Shown one piece after another: positions 11,583-22,937 of a stretch of DNA of 64,000 bases. The number at the start of each line of letters is the position of its first letter. Position 1 is the first letter of the stretch. Made by a program: the position numbers and the translations under genes. The stretch comes from Triatoma infestans (taxonomy: Eukaryota > Arthropoda > Insecta > Hemiptera > Reduviidae): contig JAAEAF010014741.1 of assembly GCA_011037195.1 (NCBI GenBank), positions 37,016 through 101,015 on the forward strand. The letters run 5' to 3'. The notes below the pieces were generated by a model. The model was not told where the DNA came from. It ran no database searches and was given only the letters and a program-made list of their open reading frames with translations.

Positions 11583-12895
11583 AAAAAATGTTTTTATATT
11601 AATTAATAAAATAATGCAGATTATAAGAAGCTGTTTACATCAATTTAAATGCAAAACCACACATTTACTATGCACATAAGAAATCTGATGTTTACCCCAT
11701 TATACCAACAGGTGTGAGAGGTATTTGGTCTTGAGCGAGTTGTAGCAAGTGTAGGCCCCATTACTCCTATGCTAGAGGTCGAGTGTTCTTGACAATGGGC
11801 GTCAAACTTGGCCAAGAACAACTTGTGATACCCCATCACTATTTCCCTCTCTACCAACTCTCTACCCTATTTCGCCTTAGTACACTCAATCTCTTAGTTA
11901 GACCTACCAAGATTCAACCACTAGTGAAAGTAAGGAAACAGTCCTTAGACCGCTTACTCCTTTACTAACTTCCACCCACCAAATACATAAGTTTTCCTCT
12001 TTTGAGGGTATTATCTTGTTTTAGATCTGACCCAACAGTGCACACTGAATATACAACTGTTTGCATTATATTGATTTTTATTTCTTTCTCTGAATATCAA
12101 GCAATCGATTAAAATACTAATAAAATTGTGACCATATAATTGATTCAAATGATAACTACCCCCACACATAGTTGTTAGAACTGTACGGTATTTTCAAATA
12201 TCATTTCAGAGATCGAAGTCTAAATTACCGGTCCTAAATCATCTTTCAAAAATCAATTTTCTACGAAAAATGTTAGAAATGAAAGTGATCATGAAAATTG
12301 TTGGGGGCCATTTCCAAAACAAAAAATCACGTGAACTTGAAACGCCATTCAGTAAAGGCGTACATCCAATTGGCAATTTCTTTTTTTTTGGAAAACGTTT
12401 TATTCGAAGGAAGAATCGTGGTACCTATAAGGGGTATGAATTCTGAGTTCCCGTAATTTCATGATTTTGAAATCTTTTTTCACTTAAGCATTCGCCCCCC
12501 AAAAAATTATTTTGTTATCACAATAATATGAATAATACCAAAATAAGTATGTATCTACGGTAAACAGGCAATTTGAGATAATATTGCATGTACTTCGACT
12601 TATTAGAATGTAAATGAAGTATTTATTTTACAATTTTTACTAGTTAGTTACCAAAAAATGAGGAAAGCAAACACTGATGAACAAATTTAGATAGAATGGA
12701 AAAAGCAATAGAATGCGAAGGATTAATAATATTCAGAACTAGACTTTATAAGTAAGTCAATAGTTACCATACTCATATAAATGTCATTCATTCAAATAAC
12801 TACCCAGCCACTAACTATAGTGATAAATTTTACTTTTACACGCAATATAACAATTCTAAAGATACTGATAGCAATGGCTATAATATAGCAAATAT
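11583..12895. other. No gene recognised
   Basis: A+T-rich spacer. The stretch 12180-12500 is slightly more balanced in composition but has no readable frame or copy elsewhere in the window. Confidence 0.4.
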
Positions 12896-12957
12896 CTATA
12901 ATATATATATAATTCAGAGATTTAAAGTATATAAATATATATATATATATATATATC
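12896..12957. repeat. (TA)n microsatellite
   Basis: Two TA tracts, one near 12898-12912 and a longer one near 12931-12956, separated by about 20 bases. Confidence 0.8.
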
Positions 12958-14165
12958 TCCACTAGAGAGACTTCGCCCTCCAGGCGCCTGCAGCGACCAA
13001 ATCCTCAAATATTTTAATATTCTAAAGAGAATTCTCATTTATCTTACGACAAGGGCTCGGCCCCATGACACTTCGGAAAGTTGGCGTTGCGCGGTATTGC
13101 GTGAATGCACTTCATTCAATTGCTCAATATTAATTTTTTTAATGCAATCATTTCAATTAGCATGTTTAGAGTTCCCTTGCCATATTCTATAATATGCCAT
13201 AATCATAAATGGTATATTAAATTGTATAAAAATTTATTAGAATGTGGACTAAATCGTCAAAAGCTGGTAAGTCCCACGCGAAGGGGGGTGGAGATAGAGC
13301 CAAAATCACCTACGAAGCACCATAATCAAGATATTTAGGAAAATCTAGAAAAATTACAACACATCTAAACTTAACTTTCAGTTTCTCTGTGAATGAAGTA
13401 TATACGAAATGATCAAACGTCATGGTTTTATTTTTTGCTGTTAAAGCACACACACAAACTTACATGTACAGACACACACATGTTTACATTCACACATATA
13501 TCTATGAATATATTTCAGAAAACCCCTCACCCTCCTGCAATTCTCAAGAAAAATCAGTGCAAAATGATGCAAACCTTTTGAAATTCCATCCAGTAAAATT
13601 TCCTATTAACGCTTTTCACTGGGGCTTGATCGCTCACCGATCTTAACACTCTGAAGAAAATTTGTGTGAAATTGTGCCAACCGCCATATAATTATTGTAT
13701 TACATTCTAATTAGTATAGGTGCCTGTATCGACTGCTAAGCGGGTTCTTGGTGATCGCTTTTACGAAAACAGATAATACGAATTTAGAAATGAGAAATTT
13801 TCGTATGTGTTGCAATTTAAAAAAAAAAATTTTTGTTAAAATTATGAATGGCATGCACATTCTTGCATGGCATGCCAGTAATCCCCAATCATTAGGGCGG
13901 GGACTCACCCCTTAACATTCTCTAAAAAAAAAAAACCTCCCCTCTCTTAACATTCTCAAGAAAATTCTGTATCAAATGGTGTAAACTACATGAAAATCTG
14001 TCCAGCTCAATTTGCTATATGAACGCATTTTTCGGTGGCTCCGCCACCGGGCGCCTTCCCTCATTCCACTTATGGTTTTCAAGAAAAATCTGTGTCAAAC
14101 AGTGCAAACCGCTTGAAAATCCGTCCAGACGAATTTGCAATATTAACACAAAAACATGACAATAA
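12958..14165. repeat. Degenerate repeat array
   Basis: A block with the order ttctcaagaaaa, tctgtgtcaaa, tggtgcaaaccg, cttgaaaatccgtccag, aatttgcnatattaacgc recurs near 13537-13615, 13650-13685 (partial), 13938-14025 and 14077-14150. Between the blocks lie short G+C-rich pieces with small inverted repeats, such as ggtggctccgccacc at 14034-14048. The blocks are diverged and irregularly spaced, so this is an old array or several insertions of one element. Confidence 0.5.
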
Positions 14166-15744
14166 ATGTGACCAAAATCGTGACCGCTATTCGTGACCTT
14201 TATTCGTCACTGTAAACAAACTAAAAATTAGCTTACTTCTTTATGTATAATATATAATTCCAGTTGAGTGACCTAAAATCGAATGATATATATTTTTTAT
14301 TTTTATTTTTACTTCATTGAACAGTATTTACAATTTTTAACGTATTAGCTAATATTTAAGGATTTCGAAGGAGTAATACAACAATATTTACATTCTACTT
14401 AACTTCGCCAAAGTTTAATATTTTGCCCAACCCTCACTCTTTGATTTCCTAAGTTATGTTGCCTAAGAAATTGTGGTACATAAAAGAGAATAATGACATA
14501 AATATAGTGTCCTAATAAATAATAATTTGTGTATATATATCACTTTGCTATTATTAATTACTTGTATTATCTCAAGGCAAAAGATAGAGACTCGAAATAT
14601 GTATTCAACTCGCACGATTTGTATATATTATTTCGTATTGATAACTATTTCGCAAAAAATATATCAGCCAATAGAATTTTCTGTGTTTCAAACTTCAGTT
14701 AGTTTAAAAGAAATTTACAGTTGTTATTCCAGATTTGTATTATTTGTGCGATAGAAATTCTCTCATTTTGTTTGATTCGCAAACATTTTCTATATTAATT
14801 CATGAATTTTTTTTTGACAGATTTGTTTTTGTAGAAGTTTAAAAGCTGGAATTCTACGTACAAAAATAAATGAAGTAAAAGCTTGTAAACTAATAGGTAG
14901 AAGTTTGTGGAAGCAAATAAAGTTGCGGCTAATAAAACTGACCAATTCTTCCCCAAAGAATTAATTACGTCATCTAAACTGTAATGTAACTAAATGCAAA
15001 ACTTAATAAAACATGTAAAGAACAGTTTTGAAATGCATAATTACGCAATAATTATAATTTTCTTTTAATTGATTACTTTCCCAAAGAAACTCTTGAAATC
15101 TGTTTTCTTAACAATACAGAGAGAATAAAGACAAATAATAAAATATAATGGTATAAAAAAAATTCTAATTTTTTTATTGACATAAACATGGAGATCTATT
15201 AATAATGGTATAAGATTTTATAGTATATTATATATATATGTCAAAAGTTATACAATCAGTTTGCTCTATATATTCACCAATAAATTATAAAAAAACAAGA
15301 ATAGAGGGAATAGTTTCATTACAAATTCATACATACAAATGTGCATTGAGGAAGAAGGTTGAATTCTCGAATTGTTCTGGGAGTTATAATCATCAATCAC
15401 AAACAAATACATCACAATGAACTTTGCAAAATTTATTCAAAGTTGTTTGAAAGAGAGTTAGACCACTTTGGCCGTCTACTTTCGATCTGTCACTCTCCCT
15501 TAGAGACAAACCCATATATATCATCCCTCAGCGCCGGTAGATTGACAAGGGAGGATCATTTCTTTTATTCTATCATTATATATTACAAAAAAAAACAAGT
15601 TAATGAACAGTAATTCTTTATTTTTTTTTAAGGCAGACCTTAAATACGGTATACTGACTTTCCATTTAAAAACCTAATCATAATATACAATCAAAATAAA
15701 ACGTTTGAACAAAAAACTTCTCTTCTTGGAGACTAGAACCCTTT
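14166..15744. other. No gene recognised
   Basis: Very A+T-rich. Several short open frames occur by chance in both strands. None shows domain motifs, and no shared repeat was found. Confidence 0.4.
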
Positions 15745-16549
15745 TGTGGGATAAGCGACCACTCTCTCAAGGAGTGTGTGTATTGGTATCGTTTTATGGA
15801 TACCGGAAGTCGAAGTGAGGAGTAAGTGTTCTTAGTTAGAGAGATTAGAGAATTGGTATCGAAATACGAACTACTGATTTATAAAAATAAACTATATTTT
15901 AACAAATAATTTAAAGTATATTGAAATAGAAAAACTAAGATGCACAATTGTAAATGAATATAAGAATTATGAAATGAATTATTAAAGAGGTAGTGTTAAA
16001 ACCTTAAATAGGGACGCGCTCGCGATGTGTGATGGTGCTTCTGATCTGGAACTGATGTGAACTTCCTTCGTACTGGCACTTAACTGATTGATAACTCGTA
16101 CTTAACTGATGTATAACTCGTACTTAACTGATCTATAACTTGTATTTAACTGATCTGGAACTCCAGTGGGGCGACTTTTATATTTGCATCACTCACACAT
16201 CGGCTGATGTGTAAGTACGTGCCACACTAAGACATCTCTCGTAGTATATTGACCCTAGGGGAGGTCGGTAGTTAACAAAGGCTGTTTTGGCGGGGTGGCG
16301 ACGCTTTGTTAACAGATGGTGGCCAGGTGCCTCTTGAGTGTACATTGACCCTTGTATGAAGGAAATACAAAAAGGGTTTTGCCGCGGTTCTCTTGACTGT
16401 ATATTGACCCCTGTTGAAAGGGTTTTGCCGCGGTTCTTGACCTGCAGATAGCGGCTGGCTGGATCCTTTTCCAAATTCCAACCACTAGTTATAATTTTTA
16501 GATTTATTTAAAATTATATCTTCTATCTTCTTCTTGCCATCACATCACA
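15745..16549 (+). mobile_element. LTR-B, long diverged copy
   Basis: This matches the LTR-B at 52172-52928 through the ngaactactgatttanaaaaata block, gatgcacaa, aaaaccttanatagggac, ggggcgacttttata, catctct, gaccctagg, and the 3' end accactagttata ... atcacatcaca. It begins TGTGGGATAAG (differing from TGTAGTGG) and contains a local expansion of an actgatntataactcgtactta-type unit near 16080-16150. No matching target duplication was found (cttt left, tact right). Confidence 0.65.
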
Positions 16550-16984
16550 TACTGAATAGCACGGATTTTCAATAATAACAGAATTGTTATAATTTTAATA
16601 AAAGAAAAAAACGTTTTATATTGTCTAATTTTATAACTAGTTGAACATAATTAACATCCTGTTTTGTATAAAGGATCTTTTATCTCCGTATTAATTTTTT
16701 TTTTTTTTTTTGCCTCTTGGTTTATTCGTAGATTGTTGAAGGGTTGCTTTTATTAACGAATAATGTATTTGATTAATATTTCATTTTTATTATATTGATT
16801 TCCAATAATGATCTGATATTTAATTTTCATCGTCAGTAAAACTGTAGCGTATTTGGTTGAGATCATGTCCTTAATTTGGAATAATCCGCCTTAGTATATA
16901 CACAACGTAGAGATTTCAACAACTAGATATCTTCTTCTTGCCATCACATCACAGTGTGCTATAGAAATGAAGAGGAAAAATCAG
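16550..16984. other. Spacer containing a second LTR-B terminus
   Basis: The segment 16926-16953 repeats the last 28 bases of LTR-B (atatcttcttcttgcc then atcacatcaca). The intervening 370 bases are A+T-rich and non-coding. They might be residual internal sequence between two LTR ends, but no coding motif supports that. Confidence 0.4.
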
Positions 16985-17300
16985 TGGAGCATTAATCTGG
17001 AAAACTTCTTGGAAGAACTTAATCCGGTTAAAACTTTTTTATGTTACTACGATCGGAAAAGGCCTGAGCGTGCATCAGAATAGGTTTCTTATTATGGCAG
17101 GTTTCCTCACGGGACATTCTAGACGTAGAGACCATCTCTACGATAAAAGCTGGTAAAATGTGCCAGAGACTACAGATTTATGGAGATATGGAAAAAAAGC
17201 TCCAATGCACCTCCTACCTTATTGCGACGCGACCACCCAGAAAGGATTTAAAATCCTGGATACATACTGAGCATTAGATCCTAGAAACTGTTCAAATCTT
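16985..17300 (+). pseudogene. Decayed LINE ORF2 C-terminus (RNase H type)
   Basis: Conceptual translation in shifting frames gives GFLTGHSRRRDHLYDK (around 17098-17150), then KAPMHLLPYCDATTQKGFK (about 17197-17250). The LTGH motif, then a CX2C ... HX4C zinc region, is the C-terminal signature of RNase H-bearing non-LTR retrotransposon ORF2 proteins, seen better preserved at 24264-24977 and 27920-28456. The first cysteine pair is not readable and at least one frameshift and a stop separate the pieces. It is a dead fragment. Confidence 0.65.
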
Positions 17301-17432
17301 CAAATTTCTTAGAAAAACTCGGAATTTCTTAGAATTTTTAGAGAAATATACATGAAGTTGTACTGTAAGTTAAGAGGTTTCCTACTGGCACACCGGATAT
17401 TTCAACTTCACAGTGCACGGTACCTTTTATTA

Positions 17433-18622
17433 AAATTTGGTGTGAAACACTCACACGACTTTCTCTTACTGCAGTTTACATAGATTTTAATGACAAATTT
17501 TCTTCAAACTAATAATGTTTACTGAATGTTGGCTTGTTTTTAATTTTATATCTATTTATTGTTTATTTTTTATCATTATTTATTAATAATTATTAATTGG
17601 AGAATCTAAACTCAATAAAATGTGTTTTTTTTAGCCCCTTTCCCCCCAAACTTCTTTAAATGAACTTTCTCAAACAAAACAAAACAAAAATTCCCAATAT
17701 AACTGATACGTTTTGTAGTTAGTGTAGTTTAATGAAATCCGTTGGGGTTTTTCATGGTTAAAACTTTAGAAACCTGGGATAACTTCAGTGAAAACGCATT
17801 TCCGTCACCAATTATCATCAAACTCAGAATTTTTTGATCATATTCAATTCTAAAAAATTATTATTTAAATGATAGATTTGTATAATAAATTATAATAGCT
17901 GTTTAGTGGAAAACATAATCCCACACTTCTCCCAAAATTCACCATACATAAATTTATCCTGTGAAATGTTTCAAATAAAAGTTGCAGCACATTGTATGTG
18001 TAGTCGATATGCTAAGTTAAAATAAAATGGTTGAAACCATATTTGAAAAAAATCTCAAGTGTTATGAAAAAAAAAAACGGTTCTGTAGAAAAGCACTTCC
18101 GGTTAACTGATTTTCTTCAAACTCGAAATATTTGGCAACATATTTAATTTTATTTAATATTATTTTGATGATATAATTAATATAATAAATTGAAATAATA
18201 CTTTAGAGGAAAAGAAAACCTCACCCCACCCCTAAAAATCCCCTTAAAATAAATTTTCCTACAGAATTAGTACAAATAAAAGTTTGTAGCTCTTTGTGTG
18301 TGTGTAGTTAACATACATAGTTTAAAGAAAATCGAAAAAAAAAAAAAATGAAAAACCTATTCAGTAAAGTGGTATTACTGGTTGAGAAATTTTGACAAAT
18401 AAGTTCCAGTTGGGTCCTATGGTGATATCTAAATGGCATTTCAAGTTTGAACTTTCTGCAATTTTTTCGCTTTTTTGAGCTATGCTATTAACAAATATAT
18501 TGCACAAACGCACATACATATTTACGCAGATTATTTTCTAGAAACCACTTTAGGGGACCTCAAAATGTGTCTTTCCGGTGAAAACCTCGATATAAGAAAT
18601 TTAACACGATTACAATACTTCT
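17433..18622 (-). mobile_element. F1 element, three-unit copy, minus strand
   Basis: Reverse-oriented F1. The 3' terminus is at 17433-17475 (ggtgtgaaacactcacac, then gactttctcttactgcag) and the 5' region is at about 18540-18622 (tttccggtgaaaac, then cacgattacaatacttc). Three internal units are visible, with C-rich landmarks near 17640, 17930 and 18220. The microsatellite position near 18495-18530 is degenerate. The extreme 5' hairpin is eroded. Confidence 0.75.
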
Positions 18623-18830
18623 AACAGCAGTTACACAAAATAAAAGTATCTTTTTAAAAAGTCATTGGTTGACTGGTCGATGTTTAGTTCCGCTTGAATA
18701 AGCAGGTGATTTTGTTCGTATTCCACATTAAAATGGCCGAACCTAATACCATGGAGCGTAGCATTTCTCTTAGTATTGATCCAAAATTTGAAAAAAAAAA
18801 ATGCCAAAAATTCTAGGCATTTATAGCAAT

Positions 18831-18922
18831 GAAGGAAAAGGATTGTGACATTCGGTCTTTTTAAAAAATAAGAAAACTTAAATTCTTGCCAACGTTTCGA
18901 CAAATATATTGTCTTTTTCAAG
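18831..18922 (-). repeat. Left arm of a 92-bp inverted repeat
   Basis: The reverse complement of 18831-18922 matches 19423-19515, including ccttgaaaaagacaatatat, gtcgaaacgttggcaagaat and aaaaagaccgaat. The arms lie about 500 bases apart and enclose an LTR-A. Confidence 0.75.
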
Positions 18923-19023
18923 GTATAAAAAAAACTATTAAATAATCTTCAAAATATAACAAACTTAAAAACTTAAGTATAAATTTGGAAAATAAAAAGT
19001 TGAAAACACCTCAGCATCCCAGA

Positions 19024-19310
19024 TGTAACTCTCTGGTTAACAGAGATTACTCTCTGACTTAGGATAGAGTGGGAGAATCTGTGTAAACCTGTGTATATAA
19101 GCCAGTGGGAATCTATCTAGTGGATATCTATCAGATACAACCTTACAACTATATATCGCATCGTGTCATATCTTTACTCACACCATTCATTCTATCATTT
19201 TCATTATAAAGTCCAGTGCAGTTAGTGTAAACTTAGCTACATTAAATAAGTGTCTTCATATCTCGCTCATTTAATCAAACCTAATTTCTCTCCTCAACAA
19301 CTCCATTATA
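19024..19310 (+). mobile_element. Solo LTR, family LTR-A, copy 2
   Basis: This begins TGTAAC and ends CTCCATTATA, with TATATAAG at 19095-19102. It matches 931-1230 and 40069-40358. The flanks (ccaga left, gagag right) do not form a target duplication, unlike in the other two copies. It sits in the spacer of the inverted repeat 18831-18922/19423-19515. Confidence 0.7.
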
Positions 19311-19422
19311 GAGAGTACTATTCTCTGTGATGTTGAAGTGTTCTCAACGTTTAATTTTCCAAATTTATACATAAGTTTTTATATATGTTATGTTTTGGAT
19401 ATATTTAATACTTTTTTTTAAG

Positions 19423-19515
19423 CCTTGAAAAAGACAATATATCTGTCGAAACGTTGGCAAGAATTTATGTTTTCATATTCTTTAAAAAGACCGAATCTCA
19501 CAATCCTTTTCATTC
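19423..19515 (+). repeat. Right arm of the inverted repeat
   Basis: Complement of 18831-18922. The arms share the GTCGAAACGTTGG core. The 128-bp direct duplication begins immediately to its right. Confidence 0.75.
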
Positions 19516-19643
19516 ATATAAGAAGGGTCGAGAAGAATCTTCCATTTATAGCAATATCCATAATGAAATAAAACTCATTTCATTGTTTTATTAACAAGTC
19601 ATCAATAAATAATGATCAAACTAAATGAATTTAATTTATGTGA
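19516..19643 (+). repeat. Left copy of a long (128-bp) direct duplication
   Basis: From ATATAAGAAGGGTCG to TTTATGTGA. It matches 20566-20695 with one substitution and a 2-base indel. It directly abuts the LINE fragment that starts at 19644. Confidence 0.9.
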
Positions 19644-20359
19644 ACTTCTTACTGATCAGTTAAAACTTTCATTTAATATTTTAAAATCAACTCTTCATTG
19701 AATGTTTAAAATCAGTAATTCAGCCGAAAATAGTTTTCTATATCCCTGTTTTGCGACCCTTGTAAATTATAGTGAACTTAAACCAGGGGAGATAAAATAT
19801 AATTGGTTTTTACAAGCCAAGGAATGCCTGAAATGCATTCCTATGGACGATTTAGGTCCTTTACAGGAGCTGGTCAAAGTTAAGAGAAATATTAAAATAA
19901 CTTTAGAAAGATACAAAAATTATTTAATTCAAGTCGATTTAGAAAGAGTCTCAAAGTCATCTTTTAATATATTTTGGAATAATGCAGTATTGTTGAATGA
20001 AACCCAGAAATATCTTCAGAGCTCTATTCCTTTCAAATTTATCAAAATTTACGCCCAAATAAGACTTTCTGGCCCTTATCTTATCAAACTTACATTTAAT
20101 AAAATTACTTATAAAATTAATCCAAAAAACCTTTGCTTTTTATGTAATTTAAACGAACCTGAAACTTTTAACACATATATTTATAAAGTGTCCATTATAT
20201 AAGCTATTTAGAAAACAATTAAATATAATTGTAGAAAATGATGCCAATTCTGAATTTACAAATCTGTTTTATAATACTCCTGTTGAACATACAATATATC
20301 GTATCTATAAGTTTCTTGAAAATGTGTTGAAATTAAGAGCCTTCGCTCTAAATGAGTGA
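19644..20359 (+). pseudogene. LINE ORF2 C-terminal fragment
   Basis: Similar in translation to the C-terminus of the LINE ORF2 at 30198-31499: KYNWF, then SIPFKFIKIYAQIRLSG (partner NIPFNIIKIFTQLKLSG), then NPKNLCFLCNLNEPE, the start of a CX2C zinc motif. The longest open part is 19702-20202. Homology begins at 19647, upstream of the ATG, where an in-frame TGA (19699-19701) replaces a tryptophan codon of the related element. A frameshift near 20175 moves the rest (KCPLY ... RAFALNE) to another frame, ending at TGA 20357-20359. The 3' sequence runs to an (AATA)n tail at 20541-20565. This is a 5'-truncated, inactive insertion. Confidence 0.85.
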
Positions 20360-20565
20360 TCAGTTATAATTTCATTTTGTTATGTGTAAGTTAATATTTA
20401 TTTAATTTTATTTAGTTTATTTTAAGTTCCCGGCTTTTGGTTTTTGTGTTGTGATTAATATATTATATTAGGAAATGTTTGCCATAGTACTAAGTAGCAG
20501 AACTCCATTTGTAACAGGTTTTACCTTTGTACAAATTTGAATAAATAAATAAATAATAATAAATA

Positions 20566-20695
20566 ATATAAGAAGGGTCGAGAAGAATCTTCCATTTATA
20601 GCAATATCCATAATGAAATAAAACTCATTTCATTGTTTTATTAACAAGTCATCAATAAAAATAATGACCAAACTAAATGAATTTAATTTATGTGA
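20566..20695 (+). repeat. Right copy of the long direct duplication
   Basis: Matches 19516-19643 and follows the (AATA)n tail of the LINE fragment without a gap. This makes the pair the apparent target-site duplication of that insertion, far longer than the usual LINE duplication. Confidence 0.9.
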
Positions 20696-21754
20696 TATTC
20701 ACCGATATGAAGACAACACTTCATTTTTAATATTTTAAAACTTTAAGTTTCTTTTTTGTTTTAATTAAAAAAAAAAAAAACGGTCCCCTCCTTCTTATTT
20801 GGAGGGTTGGCTAAATAGCTTTACCGTCGTGAGGCGTGCAGTAATAACCGCCGATAATTCCAACCTTATCTTACACACCGTTACTCCAACATCTTGTAAT
20901 ACGGAGAGAGTGATGTTTAATATCGGCCATGCCACGCCCATTCCTCTGTCGCATCAAACATGGTATCAACCATGGTATACATAAAAAAAAAATATCAGGG
21001 TACGAATATCTAGGCTATTTCATCATCACAACTCGTCACATTTTTTTTTTTTTAAGACTTCATTTTTTTACTTTTCTTCTTTCAAGATCCTTTCGGATTT
21101 ATTCTTTTGGTTTCTTTTTCATTTCCTCTCCTTGTCCTCTTTACAGCAAACTTAAAATTGAACAACTTTTTTCATATTTTTTTTTTTTATTTGCAGAAGA
21201 GAGAGCCCCGTCTACCTATGTAGCGCATGGCGGTGTGAAAGCCGGACTCCTTCATTTGTAACTTCGTATTGAAATGATCCTTCTATTCAAATTCTGTGGT
21301 GCATTTCAAAATAACAACATACACGCCCATTTCTCCTTGGAGTTTCTTCCTTTTACTCCTTCATTTATTTATACTTTACATTTTTTTTTTTTGTATAACC
21401 TATATAATGCTTTACTTTAATATTTATTCACTGGAAGCTTATTTTGATAAATAATTTATGAGAACTTTTATTTCATTTGAGAATTTCTGTGGAAAATGAT
21501 AATGTTTAAAGAAATCAAGTTTAATATGCAGAGTATTAAGTTTTAAGGGCAATTTGCAAAATCACAAGTATATTATAATTAGAAGAACTGTTATGTTATT
21601 TGTGTTTTGGCGCTCCCTTTTGAATAAAAGTGTAAACACATTCTGATTCTACCTGCCGAGGGTATTAGTCAACTGCACTCCATTACCTCTCTATTTATGT
21701 TAAAGAAACTGAATAAAAGTTAATGGAAATTTGTTTATTTCATAATTAAATTAA
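20696..21754. other. Spacer with G+C-richer patches
   Basis: Positions about 20780-20950 and 21190-21260 are richer in G+C than their surroundings. Open frames there (for example 20799-20984) have no domain I recognise. Long T runs interrupt the region. No copy elsewhere in the window. Confidence 0.35.
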
Positions 21755-21797
21755 CTGCAGTTAGAGAAAGTCGTGTGATTATTTCACACCAGACTTT
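21755..21797 (+). repeat. F1 3' terminus only
   Basis: ctgcagttagagaaagtcg, then GTGTGATTATTTCACACC and agactttttt: the last 43 bases of F1 with no body attached. A 5'-truncated remnant. Confidence 0.65.
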
Positions 21798-22059
21798 TTT
21801 AAAATTTATCAACTTCCGTAAGTTATAATAGTTAGCTATAGCTCCAACCGTGGTATGATCATTGTAGATAAATATAGCACATAATATGCTCAAAGCAGGG
21901 CATATTCGTAAAAGTTTTGCGAGAAATCAGAAAAAGTTTCACTAAGTATAAAAAGAATGCAATTATTATTTCTATTTAGATATTAAACTAAAATTTTGTC
22001 TAATTCTGAATTAATTAAATCCTATCCAATTCCAAATTAACTAAAAAAGAAAATGCTGT

Positions 22060-22398
22060 TTAGAAAAGTTTACATCTGGTGACTGTATTCAAAATTACAT
22101 TTCCAACAAAGGATGTTTCGGAGAAGAAGAAAAGGTAAGCTAACACGGAAGCATAACTTCCATATAATAGCGGTAATATGGACGCAAAGTAGATAAATCT
22201 CCGGACATAAAGTTCTCGAACCGTACTTCTCGCCAATCCTTGAAAGTAATCCTTGATAGAATGAAGTAAATACATCACGCAATTTTTCAAACACTCTTTG
22301 GATTTTAAGTGAACAAGTTCTTTTAAGTGAGCAAATTCATATTCTTTAAGCATATGTAATTCAGCAAAGAAATTCAGCTTCACAATTTCTTTCAACAA
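22060..22398 (-). CDS. Unidentified open frame, minus strand
   Basis: A 112-codon frame open from a TTG at 22398 to a stop at 22060. It also reads upstream without a stop for a few codons, so a true start is not shown. The N-terminal half is charged with regularly placed Leu/Lys/Glu (HLKELVHLKSKECLKNCV) and the second half is hydrophobic (FIYFASILPLLYGSYASVL), suggesting a helix followed by a membrane segment. No family recognised. It could be an exon or exon relic of a host membrane protein, or simply a chance frame. Flanking splice sites were not established. Confidence 0.2.
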   Translation of the reverse strand: MLKEIVKLNFFAELHMLKEYEFAHLKELVHLKSKECLKNCVMYLLHSIKDYFQGLARSTVRELYVRRFIYFASILPLLYGSYASVLAYLFFFSETSFVGNVILNTVTRCKLF

Positions 22399-22741
22399 TG
22401 CCCTTCCACCTGTCCATCAATTCTATTAAATTATTTTTAATATATTCAAACACATAGACAGCTTGACAAACATTCTGTCAAATACAACCCTCGAGTTTTT
22501 GTGTTTAGATTGTGTCAGTGGTTTACTAGAAATTCAATGTTTCTAGTAACGTCAGTGGTTTTCGCCCATATTCAATGAACCTTTTCAGGAACGCTATAGC
22601 TTGAAAGCTAATGTATACAAGTACATTTAAATGTACTAGATACGTTACACGATTCGTCATCAAAACGTATGAAATGGTTTTTTATTATTATTATTATTTT
22701 AATGGGTTATGCACTGCGGCCTGAAAGATCTATTGTGCCCC

Positions 22742-22937
22742 CTCCCACAAGTCTTCTCAGTGAATTACCTCATCCAAGCAGTGTTCTCTTGCTATAGGCA
22801 ATACTACCCATCATGGGAACGTGAGCTGTAGATGCTTCTAGGAAGAGAAAATGTAAGATCAGCATGCTGGATTTCAACCCGGGACCTCCGCGATGCTACT
22901 CCAGCACGCTACCTCTGAGCTAAGCTAATCCCTTTCC
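22742..22937 (-). mobile_element. tRNA-derived SINE (SINE-1), minus strand
   Basis: On the minus strand: GGGATTAGCTTAGCTCAGAG (A box region), GTAGCGTGCTGGAGTAGCAT, then GGTCCCGGGTTGAAATCC with the B box at plus 22869-22879, then the SINE-1 body. The head is the most tRNA-like of the three copies. The 3' end is near 22742 (cactgagaagac on the minus strand). Confidence 0.8.

Noticed and set aside
16193..16481. Two overlapping minus-strand frames of 69-93 codons
   Set aside because: Located inside an LTR-B copy, with matching LTR DNA at 52.5-52.85 kb; no protein motif.
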